Assembly: GCA_964472545.1 (NCBI GenBank)
Contig: CAYYNP010000433.1
Span: 1-6,329, forward strand
DNA from: CAYYNP01 sp964472545
Lineage (GTDB): Bacteria > Planctomycetota > Planctomycetia > Pirellulales > Thermoguttaceae
Direction: 5' to 3'
DNA: 6,329 nt
The notes beneath the pieces were generated by a model. The model was not told the DNA's origin and did no database searches. It saw only the letters and a list, made by a program, of their open reading frames with translations. The position numbers were made by a program, and so were the translations under genes. Numbering within the stretch: the first letter of the stretch is position 1; each line of letters opens with the position of its first letter. Positions 5,714-6,329 of the stretch are shown in pieces.

Positions 5714-6037
5714 CTAGTGTGCGTGTCCGGTCACGCGCTTCGACGCCGCGTCCAGTGCGTAGGCCGAGCCGTCCACCGGACACGTGGGGATGCCGTCGGG
5801 GAAGTAGGCGTCATCGTCCAAGTCGGTGATGTCGGCGGGCAACGCGCCGGTGTCCCAATTGAACTTCTCGACGGCCGTGTTGATCTCCGCCTTGTTTTGG
5901 AAGCAGGCGTTCTTCTTCGCCGTGGCGCTGGAGAAGCTGATCCGGGGGATGATCACCAACGCGATGATCCCCAGGATGACCACTACGGCCAACAGTTCCA
6001 GCAGGGAGAAGGCATTGCGTCGTTGCTTGCGATTCAT
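5714..6037 (-). CDS. Short GspG/ComGC-like pseudopilin
   Basis: A 107-residue prepilin. The leader MNRKQRRNA precedes FSLLELLAVVVILGIIA, with E14 at mature position +5; residue -1 is Ala9 rather than Gly. The helix ends near IIPRI (29-33). The globular part is small: KKNACFQNKAEINTAVEKF (41-59), then PDGIPTCPVDGSAYALD and a GHAH end. C45 and C86 could form a disulfide. The CPVDG...Y.L...V.GH.H tail resembles the CP..G.Y.......C..H tail of short ComGC-type pilins with the last cysteine replaced. It would be an inner-membrane or pilus-fibre subunit processed by a prepilin peptidase encoded elsewhere. GGAGAT at 6050-6045, seven bases upstream, decides for ATG 6037 over the in-frame GTG at 6052. 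It lies 23 bases after the stop of a paralogue and 132 bases before the GspH-like gene, so the three may form one transcript. Confidence 0.82.
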   Translation of the reverse strand: MNRKQRRNAFSLLELLAVVVILGIIALVIIPRISFSSATAKKNACFQNKAEINTAVEKFNWDTGALPADITDLDDDAYFPDGIPTCPVDGSAYALDAASKRVTGHAH

Positions 6038-6060
6038 GGTTTCGATCTCCACGGTTTACG

Positions 6061-6329
6061 CTAGGGGTGTTCGTGTCCGACGACTCGGCCGGTGGCGGCG
6101 TCCAGCGTGTAGCTGGAATCGTCCACCGGACACGTCGGTTGGCCGTCGGGCAGGTAGGCCGCGTCGGCCGCGATATCGCTGAGGTCCGTGGCCGGCCAAC
6201 TGCCCTTGTTGCGGTACCACAACTCCGCCTGAACCTCAATGTTTCCTTTTGTTACATAGCATGCGTTTCGCTTCGATTGTAGTGTTTCAACTCAAATGGC
6301 ACAAAGTGGAGGGTAGGTGACGATCTCCT
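6061..6329 (-). pseudogene. Interrupted or incomplete paralogue of the short pseudopilin, running off the right edge
   Basis: Reading the minus strand into the TAG at 6063-6061 gives a tail that matches the neighbouring 107-residue pseudopilin: SKRNACYVTKGNIEVQ, then LWYRNKG, LPDGQPTCPVD, YTLDA and GRVVGHEHP. Both cysteines and the GH.H end are kept. Going upstream, the frame meets a TGA at 6294-6292, about seven codons before SKRNACY and before the expected prepilin helix. The eleven codons visible beyond the TGA (EIVTYPPLCAI) are not a clear pilin helix, and neither are the other two frames. There is no ATG between the TGA and the conserved part. The last 95 bases are about 44% GC by my count, with AT-ending codons, unlike the GC-rich remainder. 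Likely a pseudogene with a damaged or replaced 5' part; an assembly error at a contig edge is possible. Confidence 0.55.

Noticed and set aside
1..6329. CRISPR array, tRNA, rRNA or intact insertion sequence
   Set aside because: No regularly spaced direct repeats of CRISPR type, no tRNA cloverleaf noticed, and no transposase or integrase motif in any plausible frame.

Overview
The window looks like chromosomal DNA from a planctomycete, most likely a member of the Pirellulales or a close relative. The evidence is high GC, a secreted formylglycine-type sulfatase, a DUF6807 ('PmoA-family') secreted protein, pseudopilins of the planctomycete type, many genes without a clear Shine-Dalgarno, and intergenic gaps filled with GC-rich palindromes. 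This placement is by recognition and was not tested by a search.

Layout: 1-273 is non-coding. It holds a diverged inverted repeat (5-91), a good sigma70-like promoter (139-167) threaded by three copies of GAATCGAC, and a 14-bp tandem triplication (181-222). A secreted sulfatase follows on the + strand (274-1779). It converges on miaB (1901-3289, minus), with a 35-bp imperfect palindrome between the two stops. Upstream of miaB, on the same strand, are a perfect 33-bp palindrome of the same family (3322-3418) and a 61-residue single-span membrane protein (3464-3649). After a 250-bp gap comes the DUF6807 protein (3912-4877, minus) with its own candidate promoter. A second, unrelated perfect palindrome (4975-5070) separates it from a minus-strand pseudopilin cluster: a GspH-like protein (5102-5581), a short GspG/ComGC-like protein (5714-6037) and the broken or incomplete remains of a close paralogue of the latter (6061-6329, running off the edge).

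The genes do not form one pathway. MiaB is tRNA-modification housekeeping. The sulfatase and the DUF6807 protein are exported and probably act on sulfated or other polysaccharides or related small molecules. The pseudopilins belong to a type II secretion or type IV pilus-like machine whose remaining genes must lie beyond the right edge. I found no defence system, CRISPR array, RNA gene or intact transposon. The most notable features are the density and variety of intergenic palindromes, the Ala (not Gly) at the -1 prepilin cleavage site in both intact pseudopilins, and the paralogue interrupted by an in-frame TGA inside an AT-rich patch.
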